A DNA stretch of 64,000 bases from Actimicrobium sp047621665 (GTDB taxonomy: Bacteria; Pseudomonadota; Gammaproteobacteria; Burkholderiales; Burkholderiaceae_D), in contig JBLHMB010000009.1 of the NCBI GenBank assembly GCA_047621665.1, forward strand, positions 1 to 64,000, given 5' to 3'. Each line of letters begins with the position of its first letter. Positions within the stretch are counted from its first letter, which is position 1. Below the pieces are notes generated by a model. That model worked only from the letters and a program-made list of their open reading frames with translations, was not told where the DNA came from and made no database searches. Position numbers and translations under genes: made by a program. Shown here in pieces: positions 16,723-25,483 of this stretch.

Positions 16723-17271
16723 TCAGCGGGCCGTACTGAAGCGGGCCTCGGCATCGCGGAAGACCGCCCGGACCTGCTCGATATCGTAGGGCTGTTCCTG
16801 CAGTGAGGCGTGATCCCACTGCCGGCGCGGCTCGTGCGGTTCGAAGAAGTTACCGGTGTAGACATGGATCGCGCAGCTCATCCGGGCCAGCGGATTGAGA
16901 ACCGAGTGGATGATGTCGCGTCCGAGCGTGGCGACTTCGCCGGGGCCCAGTGATTTGGCACCCGCCGCCTCGATCGATCCTTCGGTGCGACGCCAGAAAA
17001 TGTTGTCTTCCCGGCCTTCATAGATGCCGACGACGGCCGTCATCTGATGATTGTGCGGCAGCAGACTCATGCACGGTGCCCAGACGAAATTGATTATGGT
17101 GAGTTCCGGCGAGCGGTACAGCGGCGTGATCCCCGCATGTTGCGGTTCGCCCAATTCGGCCATCAGCGCGGCGCGCTGCGAGACCGCTTCCGCTACGACT
17201 TCCCGCAATGCCACCTGGCCGTCTGCTGCGGCCACCTTGCAGTCTTCAATAAATCGGTCTTTGTCGAACAT
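16723..17271 (-). CDS. Cupin-fold protein related to cysteine dioxygenase
   Basis: 182 aa, cytoplasmic. His residues in LLPHNHQMTAVVGIYEG and IIHSVLNP fit the iron-binding cupin triad, and the order of strands is that of the cysteine dioxygenase / predicted double-stranded beta-helix dioxygenase family. Such enzymes oxidise thiols such as cysteine or mercaptopropionate. The gene is 30 bp downstream of the alpha/beta hydrolase gene on the same strand, so the two are probably co-transcribed. Substrate is not inferable. Confidence 0.65.
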   Translation of the reverse strand: MFDKDRFIEDCKVAAADGQVALREVVAEAVSQRAALMAELGEPQHAGITPLYRSPELTIINFVWAPCMSLLPHNHQMTAVVGIYEGREDNIFWRRTEGSIEAAGAKSLGPGEVATLGRDIIHSVLNPLARMSCAIHVYTGNFFEPHEPRRQWDHASLQEQPYDIEQVRAVFRDAEARFSTAR

Positions 17272-17301
17272 GGGGTCATTCCTTTCGTGGTGGAATTGTG
17301 G

Positions 17302-18354
17302 TTACTTCACCGGTTGCGGAGTGTTTTTCAGCACCTCGGCCAGCGTATTTTTCCACAGATCGGCGCGAAATGCGGTGCCATGTCCGGCCGTCAGTTCGCT
17401 GGCGGGAACCAGCAGCATCCGCCCGTTCCTGACCCGTCGCAGGGCGCTTTCCATGATGCCCAGCTCGGCCGAATTGATCGCCAGCAGCGTAGCCGTGATG
17501 CGTTCCAGTCCGGCTGACGGATCGTAGTCGCGCGAGGATTCCCATTGGTACAGCACGTCATTGGCATCGGCCGGGAAGGGAGCCGCCAGTCGCGCATCGA
17601 GCAGAGCATCGGCTTTCGCGCGTGTCGGTGCCGCTTTCTGCAAGGCCTGGCTGCCGCCGTTCGTGGCCAGCCCGAAAAACACCGAGCTACGCTGTGCGCT
17701 GCGCGGCTGGGTCGTGTAATTGCCATTCATCCAGGCCGGGTCATTGCGGATCGAGTCGCTGATGAGACGGCGCAGTATCCAGTTGCGTCCTGCCATTTCG
17801 GTCGGCAGTGATGCCATCGGGACCGCGATATCCATCATCGCCGGGTATTTTTGCGCATAAATCCAGGTTTCCATACCGCCCATCGAGTAGCCCAGTACCA
17901 TCCGTAAATGCGGGATGCCGAGGTGCTCGGTGACCAGCTGATGCTGCGCATCAACCATGTCTTCGGTGCTGTAACGGGGGAAGGCCGCGCGCAGGCCATC
18001 GGAGGGTTTGCTGGATTTGCCATGGCCGATGGCGTCCGGCAGGATCACGAAATAGCGGCTGGCATCGAGCGGCTGGCCGGGACCGAATAGTGCGCCCCCG
18101 AACTGCGGTGCCAACAGGCTGGCACCGGATTGCGTGGTGCCATGCAGCAGCAGCACCGGGATTCCGCCCGGCGCACCGACAGTGCGGTAGTGCAGTGTCA
18201 GCGCAGGCAATACCTCACCGGAACGAAAGTGGAAGTCACGGAGGGTCCAGTCACCTTCGGCGGGTACCGGAAAATCGGCAGCCAGCAACGGGTGCATGGT
18301 CAGGGCGAAAACGGCGCCAAGCAGGATGCGGGCAGGTGTCAGGGACAATGGCAT
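17302..18354 (-). CDS. Exported alpha/beta hydrolase of the homoserine O-acetyltransferase-like group
   Basis: 350 aa from ATG 18354 (an in-frame ATG at 18369 is possible). A signal sequence (ILLGAVFALTMHPLLA) precedes the hydrolase domain. The nucleophile elbow reads GYSMGGMETW, with an HGTTQSG oxyanion loop and His in LTAGHGTAFR. The overall order resembles MetX-like proteins, but export argues against a methionine-biosynthetic role; a secreted esterase is more plausible. It lies upstream of the cupin gene. The 400 bp before it (18355-18770) hold no recognisable gene. Confidence 0.75.
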   Translation of the reverse strand: MPLSLTPARILLGAVFALTMHPLLAADFPVPAEGDWTLRDFHFRSGEVLPALTLHYRTVGAPGGIPVLLLHGTTQSGASLLAPQFGGALFGPGQPLDASRYFVILPDAIGHGKSSKPSDGLRAAFPRYSTEDMVDAQHQLVTEHLGIPHLRMVLGYSMGGMETWIYAQKYPAMMDIAVPMASLPTEMAGRNWILRRLISDSIRNDPAWMNGNYTTQPRSAQRSSVFFGLATNGGSQALQKAAPTRAKADALLDARLAAPFPADANDVLYQWESSRDYDPSAGLERITATLLAINSAELGIMESALRRVRNGRMLLVPASELTAGHGTAFRADLWKNTLAEVLKNTPQPVK

Positions 18355-18770
18355 GCAATCGACTTTCAAAATAAATCAGGCAGCCAGCCTACTGTTTGGT
18401 TTCGGTCATGTCTACAAAGTAATAAGTTGCAGTGCAGCACGCGTCGGGCAGGTACTGGCACAACGCACATCGGTATCGTTGCGCGTCCGGCCAACGGCGC
18501 GCGCTATGGCTGGCACACTAGCCGGAAAAATTGCAGCGCGGTTGATTTCACGGCAATGCGCCGGGAATCCCCGCTTGACTTGAACAGGTTGCGTACCGCC
18601 GTGATAACCAGCACGACGGTGCCCGTGAGAGGCCGGATACAGCCGGCCGTGGATGAATTACGTGCAGCGCAATCGATGCTGCTCGGTGCCTGTCAACCAC
18701 CACAAGAGCGCTGTCGCGGCGCAATGAAATCGCACTGGTCAGGTTGACAAACACCGGGTCAGGCAGATTT

Positions 18771-20705
18771 CTAGCGTAGAGAAACAGGTCCCAGGATTGA
18801 CCAGCCTCCTTTCAATGCATTGTTTGTGCCCCAACTGCCCGCCACCGTGGGCAAATCATTGGCAAAGAGCAGGTAGGTATTTCTGGCGTCAAGTTTCCAG
18901 GATCCGGGTTTCGCGGCGTCGGCACCCGGCTGGATCACTCTGACCGCCAGCCGGTAGCTTCCCGGGGCGACATTGCCGGGAAATAAATTGCTGGACAACG
19001 TAAATGACTCGCCCGGCTTGACGGTCGCCAGCCGGAAATTGGCCGGCCCCATCACAACCGGCTCATCCTGGCTATTGAGCAACGCAAATTGAACCTGCCA
19101 TTCGTAGTACGTCGGTGCTACACCAATATTTTTGGCCATCAACTGCACGGACATCGGGGTACCCGGGGTTGACGTATCGACAAAATTGACCGACTCGATC
19201 TGGTAGTTGTAGCCCATCATCCGGTGGAGCTTCATATAGCCGCCGTAGTTCGGACTCCCGGCATTCACCCGGTAGGAGCCCGGAGCCATCGTCGAATAAT
19301 GTCCTGTGGCGATCATGCTTTCACCTTTGGGCGTGGCCAGTAAAGCCTGCGTCTCAGCCGCAATTTCTGCGTTATTTCTGGGCGGAACTTCGCCACCGAT
19401 CGGACCGTTCAGCCACTGGCCACCGGTACTCAACGCGGTATCAAACTCGTCGCTGTGGCCGTTATTGGGGACGAAGTAATCGTTGTGAAAACCTATCCAT
19501 TTCGTCGAGGTGAGCGGTTCGCGCCAAGGGTAACGGCCTTGAATTTTGGCCTTGGTGAAGCTGGTTTGATACGCGTTCAGTATGGTGTTTTTGGCCGCAT
19601 CGCTAATGTCATAACCAACGCCGTTGATTTTGAATCCTGAGGTATGCCATTCGCCCCAATAACCAAGAATTCCCAGCTGAAAGGCGTGGACCCGGGGATC
19701 GCTGTCGTAACGACTTGCCAAAGCTTGAATGGCTTTCACCGCTTCACTCAAATAATTGGGATCGTTGTAATCGGTGATGGAGGTACCGCCGTCACCTCGC
19801 AGGCGCTTGATGCCGACTTGGTTGTAGAGCCAATCCGGACAATTGGAGTTGGCATCGGATGGCGCCCAGTCGCAGTAAAGCCGGAGCACAAAGTGCTTTC
19901 CGACGGTTCCCTGGCGGTTGATGATCTCTTCGACCTTGGCAAAATCAAACTCGTTATTGCGCGGTTCGAAGTCCTTCCATGACACGTACTGGAATCCAAC
20001 CGACGCTTCCTCAAATTGTGTCGACCAACTTGCATTCCAGCCCTTGTGGGGGTTTTTGGATGGGCCATCGTTCTTGGGGTAGGTGTGTGCCACCACGGTT
20101 GGCGCTGGTGCCGGTGCCGGGGTTGGTGTTGGTGCTGGGGTTGGTGTTGGCGCTGGGGTTGGTGTTGGTGCCGGGGTTGGTGTTGGTGTTGGTGCTGGGG
20201 TTGGTGTTGGTGTTGGCGCTGGGGTTGGTGTTGGTGTTGGCGCTGGGGTTGGTGTTGGTGCCGGGGTTGGTGTTGGCGTTGGGGGTGGTTTTGGTACTGG
20301 TGTTGGTCCAGCGGTGATTGTCAGTGCGAGCGTTGCAATGGCGCCTGGCGTGCCTTTGCCTGAAAACGGCTTGGCGTTGATGACATAGATGCCAGCAGAT
20401 GGCGCCCATTTGTAATAAACACCCGAGATGTCTCCCTTGTAGGCATACGGTGGGACGTTTTCTGTCCGGGTACTTCCTGTCGCGTCGGTGAAGACCACCT
20501 TAGTGGTGCCGCTCGTATTTGCGCGTACGTTGATATGCGGGTTGTCGAGAACCGACACCGTGCCGGCAGAGGAGAACGTGCCGATGTCGGCACCGGTATC
20601 GGCATTGACCACCGTGAAGCTGGTGATTGTCTGTGCTCTGACCCACATGGGCACGCACAGCAGGGCACCCAAAAAAACCGTTCTGTAAGCGGTTGAGATT
20701 TTCAT
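18771..20705 (-). CDS. Secreted DUF4832 protein with long Thr-Pro linker (paralogue 1)
   Basis: 644 aa. Signal sequence (VFLGALLCVPMWVRAQ), then a roughly 110-aa beta-rich N-terminal domain (TSFTVVNADTGADIG, PYAYKGDISG), then about 75 residues of Thr-Pro/Ala-Pro repeats, then a TIM-barrel-like DUF4832 domain with NPHKGW, GILGYWGEWHT and a GEVPP motif, and a beta-sandwich C-terminus. The architecture suggests a cell-surface or secreted carbohydrate-active protein; enzymatic activity is not shown. A close paralogue lies 2.5 kb away on the same strand with a dead IS and broken hydrolase gene between them. Confidence 0.78.
   Translation of the reverse strand: MKISTAYRTVFLGALLCVPMWVRAQTITSFTVVNADTGADIGTFSSAGTVSVLDNPHINVRANTSGTTKVVFTDATGSTRTENVPPYAYKGDISGVYYKWAPSAGIYVINAKPFSGKGTPGAIATLALTITAGPTPVPKPPPTPTPTPAPTPTPAPTPTPTPAPTPTPTPAPTPTPTPAPTPTPAPTPTPAPTPTPAPAPAPTVVAHTYPKNDGPSKNPHKGWNASWSTQFEEASVGFQYVSWKDFEPRNNEFDFAKVEEIINRQGTVGKHFVLRLYCDWAPSDANSNCPDWLYNQVGIKRLRGDGGTSITDYNDPNYLSEAVKAIQALASRYDSDPRVHAFQLGILGYWGEWHTSGFKINGVGYDISDAAKNTILNAYQTSFTKAKIQGRYPWREPLTSTKWIGFHNDYFVPNNGHSDEFDTALSTGGQWLNGPIGGEVPPRNNAEIAAETQALLATPKGESMIATGHYSTMAPGSYRVNAGSPNYGGYMKLHRMMGYNYQIESVNFVDTSTPGTPMSVQLMAKNIGVAPTYYEWQVQFALLNSQDEPVVMGPANFRLATVKPGESFTLSSNLFPGNVAPGSYRLAVRVIQPGADAAKPGSWKLDARNTYLLFANDLPTVAGSWGTNNALKGGWSILGPVSLR
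20090..20305. repeat. Hexanucleotide-based low-complexity repeat encoding the Thr-Pro linker of paralogue 1
   Basis: The plus strand shows runs of GGTGTT broken by GGCGCT, GGGGTT and GGTGCC, forming 12-18-bp higher-order units. On the coding (minus) strand this gives alternating Thr-Pro and Ala-Pro. All unit changes are multiples of three, so length can change without breaking the frame. Confidence 0.85.
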
Positions 20706-20981
20706 GTTTATCCTTCAGATATGAAGCGCGAAAAATTGCTGAGTAACTGCACGCGGTGGCGACCTCAAATCAAAGAATTTTGGTCATGTTGGTTGTCAAG
20801 GCGGATGGTGGACGCGATGAGTGAGAGGGATGAGATGAAGGTAAATGACTGTCGAGTTCCATATGCTCGTGTGCCCGACCGCAGTCGGCGTTATTTTCGG
20901 ATATCAAAAATTTCAGGTATTGAGAATTATCAATATAGGGATCCGCAAAGGGCATTAATTCTGCAAAAACAAATACCGTGA

Positions 20982-22328
20982 GGAGGGTGTCTTCAGTTTT
21001 GTGTGAACGGTCATTTGGCAGGACACTGCCACCAAAGAGGAAAAAATGACCTACGTAAAACGCACCCAGCGGGCTAAGCCCGATCCCGAACGGGTCAAGC
21101 TGGCCGACAGCCTGCTTGCGAACTACAAGAAATCTGAAGATCTGATTGGCGAAAATGGCTTGCTCAAGCAGCTCACCAAGATGCTGGTCGAGCGTGCCCT
21201 GAAGGTCGAGATGACCGAGCATCTGGGCCACGGCAAGAGCGGTGAAGTCACTAACGACACGGCCAATACCCGCAACGGCCACAGTGCCAAGACGCTCAAA
21301 GGCGATTTTGCTGCGCTGCTCGACATCCCTCGTGACCGTCAAGGGTCATTTGCACCGCAAATCGTTGGCAAGCATCAGACCCGCTGGACCGGCTTCGACG
21401 ACAAGATCATCTCGCTGTATGCCCGTGACTTGACGGTCAGGGAGATCCAGAGCCATCTGGAAGAGATCTATGGTGCCGAGGTATCGCCGAGCCTGATTTC
21501 GAGCGTCACCGACGCGGTGAGCGAGGATGTGAAGCTCTGGCAGGCGCGACCGCTCGACGCGCTTTATCCAATCCTGTATCTCGACTGCATCCACGTCAAA
21601 GTACGCGACAGCGGCGCCGTACTAACAAGGCCGTCTACCTGGCCATCGGCGTGAACATGGAAGGCCACAAGGAGGTGCTGGGCTTGTGGATCGCCCAGAC
21701 CGAGGGGGCCAAGTTCTGGCTGCAAGTCGTCACGGAGCTGAAAAATCGTGGCGTGCAGGATATCTTTATCGCCTGCGTGGACGGGCTGAAAGGCTTTCCC
21801 GATACGATCGAGGCGGTCTTTCCCAAGGCGGCTGTCCAGCTATGCATCGTCCACATGGTGCGCAACAGCCTGAACTTCGTGACATGGAAAGTGCAGCGGG
21901 AGGTGGCCGCCGGTCTGAAGTGCATCTACAGTGCGGCGACGTTCGACGAAGCCGAACTCATGCTCTCGCAATTCGAGGTCAAATGGGACAAGGATTATCC
22001 GTCGATCGGCCTGTCATGGCGGCGCAATTGGGCACGCGTCACGCCGTTCTTCGACTACCCGCCAGAAATCAGAAAAGTCATTTACACCACCAACGCCATC
22101 GAATCCATTAACATGAGCCTGCGTAAGGTCACCAAGACCCGCAGTCCGTTTCCAACCGATGAGGCCGTCAGCAAGCTGTTTTGCCTGGCGCTCAACAACA
22201 TCAGCAAGAAATGGACAATGCCGCTGAGGGACTGGAAAGAAGCACTCAACCGCTTCACTATCCAGTTTGAAGAACGGATTTCAATAACTTAAACGAATCC
22301 CGTTTACACAAAATCCTGCACACCCTCC
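20982..22328 (+). mobile_element. IS256-family insertion sequence, inactivated
   Basis: About 1.35 kb. Imperfect terminal inverted repeats of 29 bp: left end starts GGAGGGTGTCTTCAG at 20982, right end is its partner at 22300-22328, matching in 22 of 29 positions (shared GGAGGGTGT, TTTTGTGT, AACGG). Flanking 8-bp sequences (TACCGTGA and ATGACCTC) are not duplicates, so either one end has been rearranged or adjacent DNA was lost. The single transposase gene is frameshifted. Confidence 0.88.
21046..22292 (+). pseudogene. IS256-family transposase, broken by a one-base frameshift
   Basis: The first part (21046 to about 21620) ends YLDCIHVKVRDSGAV and then leaves frame; the second part resumes as VYLAIGVNMEGHKEVLGLW and runs to 22292. 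The expected codon between them (Arg before Asn-Lys-Ala-Val) lacks one base near 21621. DDE residues are otherwise intact: Asp in YLDCIH, Asp in ACVDGLKGF, Glu in TTNAIESIN. IS256 elements do not use programmed frameshifting, so this copy should be inactive unless helped in trans. Confidence 0.88.
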
Positions 22329-23115
22329 ATGACCTCCTTCCAAAACACGACCTTCTGATCCATCGTCATCGTCTTGACGGTTTCCAGCTGCCAGCTAGTG
22401 CTGTAACCTCCCCCCAATCGCGTCAATTTTGCGCTTGACGTCAGTGATTGATGCCTTCTCATAGCCGGGTGTAACGACCAGTGAAGGAAAGGGACTCTCG
22501 CTCCACAAAGACAAGGTGTTCAATCGGCTGCGCGCCATCTGATCCAGAAAGGAGTGCCAGAATTCCGTACTCCACATTTCGGGAATGTTGGCCTGCGCAA
22601 CGGTGGAGTCGTCCGCGTAACTGGGGGTGCGGGCGTCCAGCGGAATGTTGAACTTGATGCTGCGCGTGGCAAGGTTCGGATTGCATAGTTTGTCGACAAC
22701 GTTGATCAGACTGCCATCAATCTTGACAGAATCAGCCAGCTCCAACCCGGCATACATGGCACCGGAGACGTCATTGCCAATGACCCACCAGCGGGTAATG
22801 TTGCCCGCAGTGACGCGTCGAATTGCGTAACCCTCCTTCGATAGTCCGCTCACGAAGGGCTGGCCGGCGATTGCTCCGTTTGTTGTCACAACAATTTGCA
22901 CCAGTGCTGCCTGGGTAGAAATTGCGCTGGCGACGCGGTTCCTACAACGAACAAATTCTTTTTTCAAGTACTGCCTTCAATTCGGCTGCGGCAAATTTGA
23001 TCGCCGGCTGGGTGTCGTTGTAAATCAGAACTGCGCTAGTCTGTGCGTTCACTGAGCCGACCCACAGCACCAAGCCTGTGGCCAGTCCAGCTTTTAATAC
23101 GCGATGTTTTTTCAT
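22329..23115 (-). pseudogene. Broken GH67-like (alpha-glucuronidase-like) secreted hydrolase, 3' end cut off by the IS
   Basis: The 5' part (ATG at 23115) encodes a signal peptide and LIYNDTQPAIKFAAAELKAVLEK. Frame is lost in an A6 run near 22972 and resumes with the segment VVTTNGAIAGQPFVSG, GYAIRRVTAGNITRWWVIG, YAGLELADSV and RSIKFNIPLDARTPSY, which resemble the N-terminal region of GH67/alpha-glucuronidase-like proteins. A second shift lies in the C6 run at 22410-22415; reading on in the corrected frame gives TSWQLETVKTMTMDQKVVFWKEVM before the IS boundary at 22328. One extra base in each run explains both shifts. No remainder exists on the other side of the IS. Confidence 0.72.
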
Positions 23116-23256
23116 TTCAATATCTCCGTTTAAATAAAAAGTCAGATTTCAGCAGGATTGGCTTCTAGGACCTGCTAGCAATCAGGCAAGTTTCGATTGT
23201 TGATTTGACTTAAAGCAAGGTTGCGTACGATATAATTTCTTTTTAACAACTTCAGA

Positions 23257-25173
23257 TCAAGGCTTGATAACGAATGATCCAATGGTGAGCCAGCCATTGC
23301 GCTGCTGATCCTGAGTCGTGTTGGCGAATTTCAGAGCTTTGCCGCCCGTCATCGGATTCGGCACACCGATGAGAAGCGTGTAGTCACCGGAAGGCAAACC
23401 GGGATTGGCGACGTTAAAGGTCCAGACACCGGGCGATCCCGGGAGAACCGTTCTGAGATCCCAGTCCATAGACCATGTTTTGAGATTTCCGAGGGTATCC
23501 AAGGCAGCCATTTGCACGGTCCACGGGTAGTAGAAAGGCGCCACTCCGCGGTTTTCGATAGTCACGGTGCCGCGCAGTGCCTGACCCACGCTTTCGGGCG
23601 CCAAAGTTGCCTGTGGAATGTGCAGCGTATAGCCCAAAGACTGAGCGGCTTCGGTGGCGCGCTGCAAATGTGCTGCATCAAACTTGCCCGTGAAAAGGCC
23701 GTTGTACAGCAGCCAGGAAGCATGGGTGGTCTTCACGGAAAGGTCCAGATCCTGTCCTGCGGGCGCGCAGGTTGGAATATCTAAAATGCAGCCTTGCACC
23801 TCCGGGCGAACTTCGCCGCTGATGGTGCGGTCTTTCCAGATGTTTTGAAGGCCTGCGGAGACGATTTTTGGCCAGAAGTGCCAACCGGTTGGTCCCAGCG
23901 TTTCATAACCAAAGGAACCATCACCAAATCCGAGCAAAGGACGATCTGTGTTCACGCCGGTCTTTGGTTCACGGACGACAATTTGTTTGTGGGGGAAAGC
24001 GCGCTGGTAGGCGTCCAGCACCTGGTTCTGGAAAGCTAGCGTAGGCATCCAGTTGTTAGGAAAGGTGTGCCATTCTCCCCAGTACCCCAACAGCCCTACA
24101 CTGACAGAGGCGACACGCGGATCGTTGTCATAGCGCGCGCCCAGTGCTGCGATGTAATTGAGCAAGGCGGTTTGCAAATCGGGGTTGTTGTAATCCGGGC
24201 TCGTGCCTTGGAAGAACGGTACACCGGACAGGAAGCTGGGCATGCCCGATGGTGATCCCGGATAATCCACAAAGGTGCCGAAGACCGCTTGGTGGCCTCG
24301 GGCGGCAATCGAGCTGAGATTCTTGTCCAGCTTAGTCCAGTCAAACGTATTAAAGCTAGTCTGGCTATCTTTTAACGACATGTAGAACCACTCGAGGCTG
24401 TGCGGAAAAGTGTAGGTGCCTTGATAGGGCATGAAGCCTTTCAAGGGATTGTCTACGGGCGCCGCTTTGTAGGAAAGGGAGAAATTCTGCGCAGAACCGG
24501 ACGTTGCAGGTGCAGGTGCAGGTGCTGGTGATGGTGATGGTGCTGGTGTTGGTGTTGGTGTTGGTGTTGGTGTTGGTGTTGGTGTTGGTGTTGGTGTTGG
24601 TGTTGGTGTTGGTGTTGGTGTTGGTGTTGGTGTTGGTGCTGGTGCTGGTGATGGTGTTGATGCTGGTGTTGGTGCTGGTGTCGATTTTGGTGTTGGTGTT
24701 GGTGTTGGTGTTGGCGTCGGTTTTGGTGTCGGTGTCGGTGTTGGTGTTGGTGTTGTTGTTGGTGTACCAGTGATCGTCAGTGTAAGCGTGGCCATCGTAC
24801 CTGCCGTACCTCTGCCGTTGCTGCTAGAAAACGGTTTGGCATGAATGACGTAAGTACCCGCAGCGGGAATCCATTTGTTGTATACCTTCCCTAAATTACC
24901 CTTGTACGAGTAGGGCGCGACGTTCTCTGTTCTGGTGGTGCTGGTGTTGGCGTCGGTAAAAACTACGCTTTTGACGCTGCTGGCATTCGCTCGCACGCCG
25001 ATGTTCCGGGCTGTGCCAAGTGAGACCGTACCGCTTGATGTGAATGTCGCAATGTCAGTACCGGTGTCTGCATTGATGATAGTGAAGCTTGTCACCGTCT
25101 GTGCTGAAACCCACATCGGTACGCACATTAATGCGCCCCAAGAAATCGCTTTGCAAGTAGTTGATATGTTCAT
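23257..25173 (-). CDS. Secreted DUF4832 protein with long Thr-Pro linker (paralogue 2)
   Basis: 638 aa, AGGAGA before the ATG. Same plan as paralogue 1: signal sequence ending VSAQ, a beta-rich N-terminal domain (TSFTIINADTGTDIA), a roughly 90-residue Thr-Pro linker containing (TP)15, a DUF4832 barrel (NPLKGFMPYQG, GLLGYWGEWHTFP, SGEVRPEVQG) and a C-terminal beta-sandwich ending GWLTIGSFVIKP. The N-terminal domains are closely similar between paralogues while the barrels are more diverged, suggesting duplication followed by change of target. Likely extracellular; activity unknown. Confidence 0.78.
   Translation of the reverse strand: MNISTTCKAISWGALMCVPMWVSAQTVTSFTIINADTGTDIATFTSSGTVSLGTARNIGVRANASSVKSVVFTDANTSTTRTENVAPYSYKGNLGKVYNKWIPAAGTYVIHAKPFSSSNGRGTAGTMATLTLTITGTPTTTPTPTPTPTPKPTPTPTPTPTPKSTPAPTPASTPSPAPAPTPTPTPTPTPTPTPTPTPTPTPTPTPTPTPAPSPSPAPAPAPATSGSAQNFSLSYKAAPVDNPLKGFMPYQGTYTFPHSLEWFYMSLKDSQTSFNTFDWTKLDKNLSSIAARGHQAVFGTFVDYPGSPSGMPSFLSGVPFFQGTSPDYNNPDLQTALLNYIAALGARYDNDPRVASVSVGLLGYWGEWHTFPNNWMPTLAFQNQVLDAYQRAFPHKQIVVREPKTGVNTDRPLLGFGDGSFGYETLGPTGWHFWPKIVSAGLQNIWKDRTISGEVRPEVQGCILDIPTCAPAGQDLDLSVKTTHASWLLYNGLFTGKFDAAHLQRATEAAQSLGYTLHIPQATLAPESVGQALRGTVTIENRGVAPFYYPWTVQMAALDTLGNLKTWSMDWDLRTVLPGSPGVWTFNVANPGLPSGDYTLLIGVPNPMTGGKALKFANTTQDQQRNGWLTIGSFVIKP
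24501..24765. repeat. Perfect (GGTGTT)15 microsatellite within a longer Thr-Pro-coding repeat
   Basis: The run at 24545-24634 is fifteen uninterrupted GGTGTT units (ACACCA on the coding strand, hence Thr-Pro). Degenerate units extend on both sides. Perfect repeats of this length change copy number easily by slippage, and hexamers preserve reading frame. Confidence 0.9.
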
Positions 25174-25267
25174 TTTCTATCTCCTGAAATCAGTATTAAA
25201 GGGATGTCACGACAAGTTGATGTCGACGTTTGGTAGCGGCCGTTTGTCTCGGCCGGCCATGCGACGC

Positions 25268-25483
25268 TTAAGGATTGACCATGAATGTTCCAAGGGTGAG
25301 CCAGTCGCTGAGTTGCTGGTCCTGTCACTGAAAGGTCGCTACCCGCACTGGCGGCAGGAGCGGACTCTTAACTACGGAGGTTAAAATTGAAGTAGCAGCA
25401 TTCGCCGAACCGAAGCAGGCCGACTCACAGGCAACGATTGCGATCAAGAGGGGAATGAATGCCGAATTTATGTTCATGTCCAT
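25268..25483 (-). pseudogene. Relic of a third DUF4832-type secreted gene
   Basis: Reading leftward, an ATG (25483 or 25477) begins a signal-peptide-like stretch (SAFIPLLIAIVACESACFGSANA) followed after about 20 residues by an in-frame TGA. Directly behind the TGA, in the same frame, comes QDQQLSDWLTLGTFMVNP and a stop, which matches the C-terminus of paralogue 2 (QDQQRNGWLTIGSFVIKP). The whole middle of the gene is missing. The N-terminal piece may come from a different secreted gene. Confidence 0.6.

Noticed and set aside
20770..21342. 190-codon minus-strand frame across the IS left end
   Set aside because: It is antisense to the transposase, crosses the inverted repeat, and shows no domain.
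21600..21660. Programmed frameshift in the IS transposase
   Set aside because: IS256-family elements encode one continuous transposase; no slippery run with a stimulatory structure lies at the break, so a mutation is the simpler explanation.
24504..24773. Plus-strand frame of nearly pure Val/Leu repeats
   Set aside because: It is the antisense reading of the Thr-Pro linker microsatellite.
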